The notes: generated by a model from the letters alone, not told the origin. A DNA stretch of 64,000 bases from Pleurodeles waltl (GCF_031143425.1 NC_090440.1:1272101123-1272165122), one strand, 5' to 3'; numbered from the stretch's first letter, positions 36,047-47,779 are shown. Program-made: numbers and translations.

Positions 36047-36362
36047 TAGTCTGACATACTTGTTGCCACACTGCAGTTAGGTTGGAATATACATTTACAT
36101 GCTGACACACCATGGGTCCTGAGATGGGATGTTTTGGTATTAAAACACTTACAGATCCCATTCCAACATATGGCGTGTGATGGCATGTGATGGAGATTGA
36201 TACATGGGATGTTATGTATTACAATACACTTTAGAAATCTACCATCTCTGATACTTTGGATATTGGAGGTTATAAAAGTAAATAAAAAACACAATGGCAA
36301 AAGCTGAAAAGAGAGCATACAATATATGGAAGTTTTGTGACAGTTTTTGTGGTGTGACTTAC

Positions 36363-36710
36363 CAGACTCCCCTCCCCCAGCTATTCCTGTTATGCCCTCA
36401 GGATACAGGATAGCCAAGACCTTCTTCTCCCAAGGAAAGGGTTGTAATTGGGCACTAGACGGACCATCACCAGTCTTCAGGGACTCCAGGTGTTGCCTAG
36501 AGGCCAGGGAACGCACGTTTCTTCTCAAGTCATTCCACCTCTTACTAATATCCTCCTTTGTGCACAAGGTGGGGCCTACAGCGTTCACTCTGTCGACTAT
36601 CCTTTGCCACATTTCCATTTTCCTATTGAGAGAAGTATGTTGGACTTGGGCTCCAAACAATTGCGGCTCTACTCTTATGAAGTCATCCACCATTACTCTT
36701 AGCTCATCCT
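36363..36710 (-). pseudogene. Harbinger A Myb2, Myb/SANT exon (open)
   Basis: The acceptor TTTTTCAG lies just before 36710 and the donor CTG|GTAAGT at 36362. The exon is fully open: DELRVMVDDFIRVEPQLFGA, then KMEMWQRIVDRVNAVG and DISKRWNDLRRNVRSLASRQ. This is the tri-helical Myb/SANT-like domain, and it aligns with the Harbinger B Myb2 exon (VRVEPQLFGPQI, ELWWRIVDRVNAMG, IRKRWNDLRG). Unlike the B copy there is no frameshift in it. Its partner exon at 34105-34518 is decayed, so I list it as a pseudogene. Upstream coding sequence would have to come from another exon. Confidence 0.75.
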
Positions 36711-37300
36711 CTGAAAAATGTGGAATTTAGGGGTGTGACATCACTGAAAATAAAGGGTGTGACAGTGATAAACTAAACAAGACAAGTGATATTTGGGACA
36801 AAAAATGAAAAATTGGAAGAAGCATGTGGAAGCTGTAAAATAGGATGGAAAAAAGGGCTGCTTTATGTGCCAAAAATTACAAAAAGTAGTGTGGTCACTG
36901 TCGTGCTGTGCTGCAGTGGAGAGGCAAAGAATCATGGTCTGGGATGGGGTGTCCACTTGGCCAATGGATGTCAACTGTCTTGTCATTGAATTCATCCAAT
37001 GGCAACTGTTCTGGTGCTTTGCTTTGAGCGTACTGTGATGGCTGACTGCTATCAGATAACCACTGCAAGAGGGCTGCCATGTCAAATGTGTTTTTGTAAT
37101 AGGCTCGGCAGTTGGCCATGGCCATGATGGCGACAGAGTATGCACTGCCAACAGTGCAGCCCGCCGCACCGCTGGTGGGCAGCAAAATGTCTACATGGGC
37201 TGTGGTTCAACCTGCATTGATCGTAATAGACGCATCATTATTCTTTGGACTGCTACCGTGGCAGTCTAGCGGTCTGACCCCCAAACTCGTAATCGGGCCC
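36711..37300. other. Right arm of Harbinger A, possible upstream Myb2 exon
   Basis: The minus-strand frame at 37185-36895 (96 codons: MLPTSGAAGCTVGSAYSVAI...) lies upstream of the Myb2 exon in the right direction and could be its 5' exon, but I recognise no domain. The right terminal repeat ends at 37300. Confidence 0.3.
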
Positions 37301-38659
37301 AGAGTATATATGAAGGTGATCCTGTTGCTGATATGGCAGTGTAATGAGATCATTTACCTATCCAGGACATGTCCATTCTAATGTGCACCATAAACCTCCA
37401 TTTTTACATGGGCGTGATTATATAAGACTGATATATGCTTCAGGTCAAGCTAACTGAAAATTGCAATTCCCCATGACTGGTCTTCAGATGTCATCTGACA
37501 CCTTTAGTAATATTCAAGTTCATGAAGCAATGTTCAAGTTACTTTGTAAAATCTACAAGATCTACTGTAGGCAGTTTATGTGAAGCTTCAAGTAGCTTCA
37601 AATCTTTGGTGATAGAGAACTAGAGCAGTAGCGTGCCACTGTTGATATGGTTGCTTCTAGTATACCTAGAAGTGCTGCTAGAGATTGCATGCCCAAGTAA
37701 TATTCTTAACATGAAAATTACAGAAGTGTTCAGTGTGTGACATCATGCTTTTATTAGCAGCTGCATTAGAGAACAGACCATAGATGTTGTGCACATCATG
37801 TTGCTTATCCTCAAACACTAGCAGCTTGAAAAATTGGTACACAATTTGCTATGTACACTTATCAGTAAAGAAGCATTTTCAAAAGGTTGATTAACTATTT
37901 GAAAAAGAAGGTTCTTGATGCGGCTTAATTTGGACAAGAGAAATTCCACTTTATGATGGCCGGTAGGTGCAGGAGCAAGTGGTAATGAATTTGTAGTAGG
38001 ATTACATGGTGAATTGTTGTAATAACAGTTTTAGATAATATTCTCTGAAACCCTTGAAATACACAACACATCATATGTGGAAATTAAGACATCATAATGT
38101 GCAAAGTAACTTAATGGGAGAAATATGTGTCTCTCTTTATAAAAATATTTCCACCAGAGAAGTGGGATAGGATTAAGGTAAAAAAGTATTTGACTAAGTG
38201 CAGAACATGGTGAGAATTACAAATTCATCTATAGTACCTTCTTTTTTGTTCCTAGATTCTTGCCAGTATTGATGGTGCCATTGTCAATAAACGCTTTCTC
38301 TTTGTTCTTCTGGTAAACAATTAAAGCCTTTGCAGTTTTTAGGGTAAGAAAACATGACATTGTGCCATAAAAGCAAGATTTTTACAATTTTGCCTAATGG
38401 AAAAAATTAAAGTGGGTGGAGTATTGCATGGGCATATAGATCAGCTGCACAGTATGTGGGGAATCCTAAGAAATGTTCTAAAGTTAACACACTACTGTCA
38501 CTCATGGAATTTATTGTTCACTGATTTCCTTCAAATAACCCTCATAACTCCGCAGTAGATACACATTTATGCTCTCATGGCAATTCTTCCTATTTCAATA
38601 TCATTAAGAGAGAAAGACAGGATGAGCTCTGTCCAGCATCTGCCTCATATAATACATCA
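37301..38659. other. Unassigned AT-rich sequence
   Basis: No gene, repeat or terminal signal recognised on either strand over these 1.36 kb. Confidence 0.4.
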
Positions 38660-39063
38660 CAACACAAACTGACACAGTGGCCGTCTTGATAGACACATTT
38701 GTGATGTGTGTCCCTCCAAAGATTTTTGTCTACCTACACTAATTCCTTGCTCTAAAATAAGGCAGTTCCAAGAACTGGATGAGTTGGGCTCACTCACGTA
38801 ATATGACATGCTTCATCTTATACCATCTTATCCCACCTGGGCAAGATGGTACTGCATGGGTGGACTCAACCTCAAGTGGGACTATCATGATGGAGTTATT
38901 AGAAATTACTAGTCTGGATGAATCTGTGATCCAGGTATTTGAACTAAAAATATGTGTGTATAAAAATACTCTAGAAAAGTATAGTCTTGGGATGTTCTTG
39001 GGGGCTATGACCTTCTCTAACCCTTGTCGTGTAGACGTTTCCACACTCTGCTGGAATAGCTAG
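38660..39063 (+). pseudogene. Unrecognised ORF remnant, copy 1
   Basis: On the plus strand, in shifting frames, the segment reads CPSKDFCLPT, then FQELDELGSLT and a stop, then from 38803 NMTCFILYHLIPPG, EITSLDESVIQVFELK and LGMFLGAMTFSNPCRVD, ending near 39063. Each segment aligns with the minus-strand remnant at 54077-53424 (CHSKDCLPIQ, CQEFDEVGSLT, EITSLDEFMIQEFELK, ILLGAMTFTYPCCPD). Two independently decayed copies with the same segment order mean a real protein once existed. The function is not known to me. The order of hydrophobic and Pro/Ala-rich blocks faintly recalls the C-terminal half of a bornavirus-like nucleoprotein, but that is only a hint. Confidence 0.5.
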
Positions 39064-39957
39064 ATCGCAGGCATTCATTTAAGAATCACTATAGACAACC
39101 TCTGTGAAAAATCAAAGGAAAGGACCTACCTCTTCTTATGAAAACAATGGTAGATGCACCTAATGTAAATAGATGAAGGAAAATGGTAGTTGTTAGAAAT
39201 TGGGTCTTTAGTAGACAGAGGTATGCCCCCTGTCCAAGTAGGGACCACAATCCTAGTCAGGGTAAGTAACAACACAACCTAAATTATCCTATGGTCAACC
39301 TTCCATAGCTTGGCACAGAGCAGGCAGACTTAACTTAAAAAGCAATGTGTAGGATATTTGTACAAGATCTCATACAGCAACACTGTGAAAACACCACAAA
39401 AGGTACTCCACACCAGTTTAGGAAAATAGACAATATTTATTTGAATAAAGTAAGACCAAAATGAAAACAATCCAATACGCACAAGCCAAGATATCACTTT
39501 TCAAAGGTTTAGATGAGTCTCAATCCTTAAGAATCAGTGGTGGTGTCCTTTTAACACACAGCACCTGGGATGCGTCAAAAATAATGATGCAGAGGGGCAG
39601 CAGGTGGGATGTGTCCAAAAGTAATGCAATGCCTTTATTTTTCCAGCTCAAAAAAGGGGATGTGTCCTTTTATTCCTCTCTGCAATGAGATGCGTCGGTT
39701 TAAGGAAGCACAATCTTGGGTCCTCACTGCGCTGTGGGGATAATTTGATGCCCAGGGATGATGTGTGAAAAACCCAGAACGTATTGAGCAGAGGCAACAA
39801 GTGCTGCATCCATACAGCATTTAATGCAGTGATTTTACAGCCGTGGAGCAGGTGCTGCATCGATCCAGGAGGTGTTGCTTCAGATTTTGCAGCCGTTGTT
39901 TCAATTTTCCAATATGCTGGATTGGCTTTGCTTTGGTGGAGTCTTTAATAGCCCTGA

Positions 39958-42872
39958 TGTTAGAAATGGGGTCTTTGGTTGGCAGTCAGGTTACCCCCTG
40001 TCCAAGCATGGACCCTTACAAAGTCAGAGCAAGACACACACAATCCAAATTATCCTGTGCCCACCCTCTGGTAGCTTGGCACTGAGCAGTCTGGCTTAAC
40101 CTAGAAGGCAATGTGTAAAATAATTGTGCAATAAATTGTCCAATAACAAGGTATAACACCACAAAAATACACCATAAATTGTCCTTTGTAGTTGAAATTT
40201 TCTCTGCTTCCTCCTTTCCTCTGCGGTCAGGCCATGGCTAGAGACACTGCTCCCTGGTTTACTATGGGGCACGATTCAAGGGGTAGCATCCTCCACTACT
40301 GGCACAAAATCCTCTGAGAGGCCCTCCTCTGGACCCTCCTCCCCAAAATTCTCATCTGAATGGCCTTCTGCCCAGGCTCTCAGTGCCTTTCAGTATTCCT
40401 CCTTTGTGGAGGCACCCCGGGTAGGTACTCCCATCCCCTTGCAGAACCCCTTCAGCTGGTTAACAGTGTATGTCTCCAGCTTGACTAGGTCAAACTCCTG
40501 TTTGAGACATCACCAGAGACATGTTGTAAGAGGATTCAGTTAAAAATGTCAGGCAGAAAATGAAATTGCATAATAAAGAGATAAAATCAAATTAACCTTC
40601 AACTGTGGGTAGGTAGTGTACACGTAGCTATTGTATGTCACTGCACAAATGCAAATCCTATCCTCACCGCTGATCACCAATGTTAGAAATGGGGTCTTTG
40701 GTTGGCAGTCAGGTTACCCCCGTCCAAGCAAGGACACTCACTCTAGTCAGCGTAAGTCAAACACAATCCAAATTATCCTTTGCCCACCCTCTGGTAGCTT
40801 GGCACTGAGCAGTCAGGCGTAACTTAGAAGGCAATATGTAAAGTATTTATTCAATAAATCATACAATAACACAGTATAACACCACAAAAATACACCACAC
40901 AGTGTTTAAAACAATATATAATATTTATCTGGTTAAATGCAGGTCAAAAGGATCAAGATGTGATAAGTACATGTTGAAATATAACCTTAGAGAATGATAA
41001 AAAGAGACTTTAGTCTTTACAAAGCAACAAGTGCTTCTTGCAAGCACAGAGTATCTGGTTTACGTTCAAATTCTCCACAGGGTACAGCAGAGGAGGAGAT
41101 GTATGGAGAATGGGGAGGCATGCGTTGTTTTCTCCGGGCACACACAGACGATCCATTGATAATTTCCCACGCAGGGAAGGCTTTGTGTCGATTTCTGACA
41201 TGCTGACTTGAATCCTTTCGGGTTGTGGAGTATTCGGGGGCTTCGGGGACGATGCAGGGAAATCCTGGGCGTGCAGGACGAAGTCAGAGGCGCTGCGTCA
41301 ATTCGGTGGGCGATGTGTTGATTCTTCTTGCAGGAAGTCGGGCTGTGTTGTTCCGCCTCAGCTATGCATTGATCCAGTGGACCTTGCGTTGAAGTTCTGG
41401 TCACAACACTGGCGCTGCATCGATCTCCTCTCAGGGAGCAGGGCTGTGTTGTACCTGTTCGACGTGCAGTGATTTTCTCACCGCAATGCAGGCTATGTAT
41501 CAATTCCGGCAGGCTGAGCATGGAATTTTCGCTGCACAAGGAGTTCTTTGCAGGAGTAAGTATTTTTGGTCCTGAGACTTCAAGGAACCGGAGGCAAGCT
41601 CTATCCAAGCCCTTGGAGAGCACTTCTCAGCACAGCCAGAGGGCAGCAAGGCAGCAGGGCAACAGCAGGGCAGCAGTCCTTTGCAGAAAAGCAGTCAGGT
41701 GAGTCCTTTGGGCAGCCAGGCAGTTCCTCTTGGCAGGTTGCAGGGTCTGGTTCAGAGTTTCTTCATCAGTGGTATCTTGTCCAGAAGTGTCTGAGTTGGT
41801 AGCGTCAGGGACCCTGCTTAAATACCCAAACGTGCCTTTGAAATGGGGTGACTTCAAAGAATGGCTTAGAAGTGCACAAGGTCCCCTTTCAGTTCCATCC
41901 TGTCTCCCAGGGACCAGTAGGGGGTTTGACAGTCCATTGTGTGAGGGCAGGCCACTGCCCCCTCAAATGTAAGTGTCAGGCCCTCTACCCTCCCAGCCCA
42001 GGAAGACCCATTCAGTATGCAGATGTGTGCAGGTGTGACTGAGCATCCTGTGTTTGGGGTTCGCTGAGAGAAATGCACAAGGGAGCTTTCAAGTAACCTA
42101 GCCAGATGGGGATTGTAAGGCACAGAAGGATTTAAGTGCAGAGAAATGCCCACTTTCTAAAAGTGGTATTTCTAAAATAATAATATAAAAATCAACTTCA
42201 CCAGTCAGCAGGATTTTGTATTACCATTCTGGCCATACTAAATATGACCTTGTTATTCTTTTCAGTTCAGAATCTACCACTCAAACAGTATATGAGGGTA
42301 GTCCTAATGTTAGCCTACGAAAGGAGCAGGCCTCACAGTAGTGTAAAATGAATTTAGGAGTTCTACTCTACCAGGACATATAGACTACACAGGTATATAT
42401 CCTGCCTTTTACCTACATAGCACCCTGCTCCATGGATTACCTATGGCCTACCTCAGGGGTGACTGATATATAGGAAAAGGGGAAATTAAGGCTTGGCAAG
42501 TACTTCTAAATAGCAAGTCGAAGTGGCAGTGAAACTGCACACACAGGCCTTGCAATGGAAGGCATGAGACATGGTCAAGGGGCTACTTATGTGGGTTGCA
42601 CAATCAGTGCTGCAGGCCCACTAAAAGCATTTAATCTACAGGCCCTGGGCACATGTACTGCACTTTACTGGGGACTTACAAGTAGATTATAAAAGCCAAT
42701 TGGGTATGAACCAATGTCACCATGATTTAAAGGACAGAGCATATACACTTTAGCACTCGTCAGCAGTGGTAAAGTGCGCAGAGTCCTAAAGCCAGTAAAA
42801 ATAGTGTCCAAAAAGTAGAGGGAGGCAGGCAAAAAGTTAGGGGTGACCACCCTAAGGCTGTCAGGTCTAACA
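39958..42872 (-). mobile_element. Deleted provirus of the TGTTAGA LTR family, TSD CCTGA
   Basis: Flanked by CCTGA at 39953-39957 and CCTGA at 42873-42877. Read on the minus strand: complete 5' LTR (42872-40681, 2,192 bp), a 5' internal segment of about 500 bp, then only the last about 217 bp of the 3' LTR (40174-39958). The internal segment starts TTGGTGATCAGCGG right after the LTR, compatible with a TGG-type primer-binding site, although I cannot name the tRNA. Almost all of gag and all of pol are deleted. It is inserted in an LTR of the same family. Confidence 0.8.
40276..40497 (-). pseudogene. gag-like N-terminal fragment
   Basis: On the minus strand from 40497: EFDLVKLETYTVNQLKGFCK, followed by a helix-loop-helix-like KEE..KALRAW segment, an acidic stretch (EEGPEEGLSED) and a stop at 40278-40276. 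An internal stop (TGA) falls after KEEY. It lies where gag should begin, a few hundred bases behind the 5' LTR. The VxQLKGFCKGMGVPTRG pattern looks like a small SAP-type helical domain, seen at the N-terminus of some amphibian LTR-element gag proteins. Everything downstream is deleted. Family assignment is tentative. Confidence 0.45.
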
Positions 42873-43693
42873 CCTGAGACCTCAGAATAGGAGGCAAGCT
42901 CAATTAAAGCCCTTGGAGAGCACTTGAGGAGGAAGGCAGAGTCCTTCCATCAGAGTCAGAGGTCGCCCGGCCGCTAAGCAACAAATAGGCCAGCAGTCCT
43001 TCCAGCAAAGCAGTTTAGATAGGTTTTTTGGGCAGCCAGACAGTCTCTCTGACAGAGTCCAATTTTACATCCATAAGTGTCTCAATTGGTGGGATCATGG
43101 ACCCAGTATATATACCCAAAAGTGCCTTTGAAGTATAGAAAACTTCAAAGAGTGGTATTGAAGTGCACAAGTTCCCCTTTCAACCCAGCCCTGTCTGCCA
43201 GGAGCCCTGTGGTTTTTTTTCAGTCCTTTGTGTAAGGGCAGGCCACTGGCCTTTGAAGTGTAAGAGAGAGCCCTTCAACCTTTCCTGTCCACGGAGACCC
43301 ATCAGTATGCAGATAAATGCAGATGCAGTCAGCTGATTGTCCAGTGTTTATGGGTGTCTGGGTGTAATGCACAAGGGGAGCTGTCAACCATCACAGACCA
43401 GATGGGCTGTAAGGCCCAGATGGCAGTAAGTGGAGCGAAATGCCTGCTTTCTAAAAGTGTCACGTCTGAAATAGTAATGTAGAGTCCAACTTCACCAGAA
43501 AGTAGGATTTCTCAATTATCCATTCGAACCATACCTGACATGACACGTTTATTCCTCTCAGATCAGAAATTACCACTCAAAACCATATAAGTGAATTTCT
43601 AATGCTGGCCTATGAGAGGAGCAGGCTTCACAGTAGTGAAAAACTACTTTGGGAGTTTTTCACTACCAGGGCATGTAAAACTTATAAGTCCTT

Positions 43694-43929
43694 TGTTATA
43701 ATAACTCCAAAGCACCTAGTAGTTCTTCACTGATGTTTAATAATGCACCACCAGCTTTTCAGTCAAAGAACCTCTCTCCAATCCAAATCTAAATAGAATC
43801 TCTATGAGTGTTAAACTGACAGGAACATTCCATTAGATTGGGAAGGGGAGGTGGAAAGGAAAATGGATGAGAGAAAGTAGTAAGATAATATACACACTGG
43901 TTCGACCCATAGGTCAAGTAATTACAACA
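43694..43929 (-). repeat. gypsy 3' LTR
   Basis: 236 bp, ends TGTTATAATA...ATTACAACA. Differs from the partner at 52645-52880 at roughly a dozen positions by eye, an indication of post-insertion age. Confidence 0.9.
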
Positions 43930-44239
43930 TGTCTCTTTTCTAACCATGAAAGAAGTTCAGATGATATAAATGTAAATAAAGAGACAAAGTACCAACCAGA
44001 GTTACAGTAGTAATTAACAATAATGGATGATAACAGTTTAAGAAGACAACAACAAATATTAAGATAGCATTAATACATTTTGAAATATTTGTGCCATACA
44101 GGTATTTTGGACTCTGGACACCCTCAATGGTTTTGAGAAATGGCTATTCCCTTTTATCCTATTTTACGGGCTTTTTACTTCACCCATTGGATCTTTTCCA
44201 TTATCTGTTCCCTGGTGCCTGCTGTTTGTTCTTTGTTTT

Positions 44240-44627
44240 TAAGTCAAGAAGCAGATAGTTTTGTTTTAGGTTGTCTTCTTTTTTTAAGTGAAACAAAAGG
44301 TGATACCTCTGTAATGGAGTTAGTGGTGGTGCAATATGCCCATATGGTTTCTTGAAGAGCTCTGGCAATGGGAATATGAGTTATTTCTGTCCTTTGCATG
44401 CACTCTTTGATCATGCGGTTCATGCATTCCACCAATCTATTAGCCCTAGGTCAGTAAAAGGCAGTTTTCATGTGTTTGTGGATAATTTTTCTAATAATGC
44501 CTGCATTTGGTGTGACGTGAACTGTACCCCATTGTCTGGTATTAGTATGTCTGGGATTCCCTCCTCAAAGAACGTATCTTTCAAAAAGGTAATGAGCACA
44601 CTTGTTGTGATATAATGAACACACTTA
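44240..44627 (-). pseudogene. gypsy integrase, C-terminal half of the catalytic core
   Basis: Continues the integrase beyond the inserted MITE. The minus strand reads ITFLKDTFFEEGIPDILIPD then NGVQFTS, the second catalytic Asp region (PDNG.QFTS), followed by a stop at NT. After a shift comes VECMNRMIKECMQR near 44420, the normally N-x-x-K/VERxN-type helix that carries the catalytic Glu (here VECMNR). It then runs into the C-terminal part (TTNSITEVSPFVSLKKRRQP). The interruption at 44628 is caused by the MITE. Confidence 0.75.
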
Positions 44628-45564
44628 GGCCCTCATTACAACCCTGGCGGTCGGTGGAGAAGGGGCGGTAATACTGGCAACAGGCTGGCGGTAAAAAAAT
44701 GACATTACAAGCATGGTGGTGACCGCCATGCCAAACCGCCACTTCTTCACTCCGACCGCCAGGGTGGTAACGACTTCGGTCTCGAGCCCTGCGGCCATCA
44801 CTACACCACCGGCGGTATCACAACCCTGCGTACCGTCATGGATTTCGTGGGGTTCTGTACCACCACACAATCCATGGCACTGATAGGGGTCTCCCCCACC
44901 ACCCTCCCCTCCCCAGAGTCCTCCCCCACACCCAAGACCCCTCTACTACCTCCCAAAGGTGGCAGGACCCCCCTCCCCACCCCTCCAACATTGACACACA
45001 CACACACCCCTACAGGCACACATACACTACAACTACACATACCCGCACACATACACACAGACATACCCGTACACATACACACAGACATACACATAGACAG
45101 ACACACACACATTTTCCAAACACACAACACCCCCCCGCATGCATACACACACTAACACACCCCCTCTACACACTCACACGCACACCCCCATGCACGCACA
45201 CAACACCCATCAACCACCTCCCCTAACAGACGATCACCTTACCTGTTCCGGTGATCCTCCGGGAGGGAACAGGATCCATGGGGGCTGCTCTGCCACCAGC
45301 TCCCCATCACCAGAACACCGCCACACCGAATCATGGGACATCATTTGGTGAGCGCTGTTCTGATGACGTGGCGGTAGAGGTGGAGCAGCCTCCACTTCCA
45401 CGCCGACCGCCAGTATGGCTGCTGGAGGCTCTCCGTCCGGAAAAGGGCAGAGGGCTGCCAGCAGTCATGATACGCTGTGCGGAAAACTGCCTGCACTGGC
45501 GGTCTTCAGCATGGCGGTACCTTGGGGGTCTTGCTTAAAGACCCCTGAGGTTGAAATGAGGCCC
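44628..45564. mobile_element. Harbinger MITE related to Harbinger B, inside gypsy integrase
   Basis: Left end GGCCCTCATTACAAC, right end reverse complemented GGGCCTCATTTCAAC. Left flank TTA (44625-44627), right flank TGA, with TTA four bases further on. The first about 90 bases match the left end of Harbinger B, including GGTAATACTG.CAACAGGCTGG, so this is a non-autonomous relative. The middle is a long (CA)n-rich tract. No coding. Confidence 0.75.
44990..45210. repeat. (CA)n / CACACATAC microsatellite
   Basis: Imperfect CA dinucleotide and ACACATACAC-type repeats inside the MITE. The reading frames across it (Thr/His-rich) are repeat translation only. Confidence 0.9.
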
Positions 45565-46400
45565 TGAGTTATGACCCATCTTCTGTGGTAAAGTATTAGT
45601 ACTAGTATGAATCGTTCTCTGAGAGATTTGAAGTTGAGTGGCCCAATTATATCAAGAGCTACTTGTGACCATGGTTTAATTGGAATTTGGACTGGTGAGA
45701 GTGGTTTTTTTCGTGTACTTAGGATTTTGTCACTGTTAGCACAGTCTCTACAGTTTTTAACAAATTCTTCAACCATGGCATCCATGTGAGGCCACCAATA
45801 GTCTTCTCTTATTCTTTTTTTTTGTTAGGCTGCATCCCAAATGTCCCTCATGGGCTAGCCTGGTTATTTTTCCCTCATGGCTTTGGGAGGTAAAATGTTA
45901 TTTCCCCTACAAATACATGTTCCATTATCACTTAATTCCATCCTTACTTCCCAGTAATTACTTATGTGGTCAGGTAATTTGCTCTTAAGTGTAGGCCAAC
46001 CTTCATGTATGTAGGAATAGAGACTTTGTAGTTCATTATCATTTTCCATACTTTGCTCCCATTCTTCAGACCCTACGCTTGACAAAGTTATCTCTAATAC
46101 AATGTCCTCTGGAATTTCTTCTAACTCTTGATCGTGTCCCTCCAGAGGATTCTGAGATAGATAATCTGCAACTTTGTTTTGTGATCCTGGTAAATATTGT
46201 ACTTTGAAATTGTAACCTTATAGTCCCAGCATCTACCGATAAATTCTAGGTGTAGTTCTCTCTGATCCTTTTGTTGAGAAAGCATGTACTAAGGGTTTGT
46301 GGTCTGATCTTATTGTGAAAGGGATCCCCTATAAAAAAAAATTAAGTGTCTTACTGCCCAGTAGCAGGCTAATGCTTCTTTTTCCACCACTGAGTATCTG
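45565..46400 (-). pseudogene. gypsy integrase, N-terminal half
   Basis: The minus-strand frame 45785-45465 begins MDAMVEEFVKNCRDCANSDK, the end of the HHCC zinc finger (C..C), and continues WSQVALDIIGPLNF, the first catalytic Asp strand (ALDIIGP). It reaches VLILYHRRW before the MITE. Upstream 46085-45864 (EEWEQSMENDNELQSLYSYI...) covers the linker between RNase H and integrase. Stops separate the parts. Confidence 0.75.
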
Positions 46401-47510
46401 CATTCGGCTCCTTTAAAAGCTATAGATGCTAATGCAATTATATGTTCTGTCCCATTCTCTCTTTGTGTGAGCATGGCCCCCTAGCCCTGTGTTACTGGCA
46501 TCTTTGGTCGAATAGGTGGACTTGTTAGGGTCAAACCTTCCCAGTGATGGAGCATTAATTATGGCTGTTTTTATATCACTAAATGCTTTTTGACACATCT
46601 CATCCCACAGAAATTGTGCACTTTTCTTGAGTTGGTTACGTAAGGGTTCCACAACATTGGCAAAACCTCCCACAAATTTAGAGTAGAATTCAGCAAGTCA
46701 GAGGAAGGACTTCAAATCATCTTTGTTGATGGGTTCTGGTGCAATTTTTTACTGACTCCACTAGATCAATCTTAGGGTCAATGCCTTCTTGTGATATTGT
46801 GTGGCCTAAATACTCTACAGAGGCTACCCCTCTTTTACATTTTTTCTTTTTTTTAATGGTTAATCCTGACTCTCTTAGTTCCTTTAATACTGCCCTTAGA
46901 GTGTTATTATGTTCCTCAATGTCATTACCAAAAATTAAGATATTGTCTTGGAAACAGATGGTTTTGGAAATGTCCTGTAGTAAGTGTTGCATTATTCTTT
47001 GGAATGCAGCTGCAGCTGAAACCAAACCAAATGGCATTCTTTTGTATTGAAATGCTCCTAATGGGGTTACAAATGAAGTTAAATGTCTGAAGGGGGATCT
47101 AATTCCACCTGGTGGTAGGCTGAAGAAAGATCCAGCTCACTAAAATAAGAAGCTTTCTCTATTAGTGTAAAGATTTCATGTATCCGGGGTAATGGATAAC
47201 GATCCGCCCATATGTTATTATTCAAGTCCCTGAGGTCAACACATAGCGTAATCTGGACCTTGGTGGCCTTGCGGGCAATTACAATCGGAGCAAACCACTC
47301 TGAGCACTCTATTGGTTCGATTACATTAAGCTCAAGTAACCTGTCCAGCTCTTCCTTCAGTGGGTTATGAAGAAGCTGGGGAATCAGTCTAACTTTGTGC
47401 ACAACTGGAGTTACTGTAGATTTAAGTAGAATGTGATGTTGGTAATTTTTTAATAATCCTAATTTTTCTGAGAATACTTCAGGGAATACAATGCAACCTC
47501 CTCTCCACAC
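46400..47510 (-). pseudogene. gypsy reverse transcriptase and RNase H
   Basis: From 47510 the frame reads NYQHHILLKSTVTPVVHKVR, LKEELDRLLELNVIEP, SEWFAPIV, LCVDLRDLN and FSELDLSSAYHQVEL, the canonical first half of a Ty3/gypsy RT with the first catalytic Asp. After a frame break at about 47079, MPFGLVSAAAAFQRIMQHLL follows, and the (Y/F)xDD box is FQDN, so the second Asp is lost. YLGHTISQEGI and then the RNase H start (FLWDEMCQKAFSDIKTAI) follow. The change of the catalytic box and the breaks show that the copy is inactive. Confidence 0.9.
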
Positions 47511-47779
47511 ATTGAAAGGTTTACTACAAGGACAGGTTTGGGACTAACAGGGTCTAATTTTATTCCCAAATCTTTTTGATGCTTCCATCTCAGAAGATTT
47601 GACCCCTTTTTTGGTGATGTATACATCCCCTACTGTGCTCCTATCTTTGAAACAGATTCTCATTTTGACCTCACCCTCCAGCGGTGTGGCATCTCCATTG
47701 TACCCCCAGGTTCAATGTCTGGTGGTTCTAGTAAATATTTGCTATTGGCAAACATTGCATCAAATTTTTCCGTGTCCCA

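Larger units (their letters stand above)
1661..37300 (+). mobile_element. Harbinger A, old PIF/Harbinger element expanded by nested insertions
   Basis: The left end reads GGGCCTGATTACGA at 1661. The right end at 37287-37300 reads as its reverse complement with one change (GGGCCCGATTACGA). Between them the three genes keep the order of the complete Harbinger B: Myb1 minus, transposase plus, Myb2 minus. Myb1 exon 1 (29312-29451) lies about 22.5 kb from exon 2 (6578-6860); that gap is filled by Harbinger B, a solo LTR, two LINE copies and another LTR. Subtracting recognised insertions leaves roughly 12 kb. A clean 3-bp target duplication is not visible (AAA on the left, AGA on the right), as expected of an old copy. 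The span is inferred; the termini and gene pieces are seen. Confidence 0.7.

Noticed and set aside
40681..42872. A DNA transposon with TGTTAGA/TCTAACA inverted ends
   Set aside because: TG...CA ends, a 5-bp duplication around the larger unit, and a gag start directly behind it fit an LTR better.
45000..45200. Thr/His-rich ORF
   Set aside because: Translation of a (CA)n microsatellite in a MITE.
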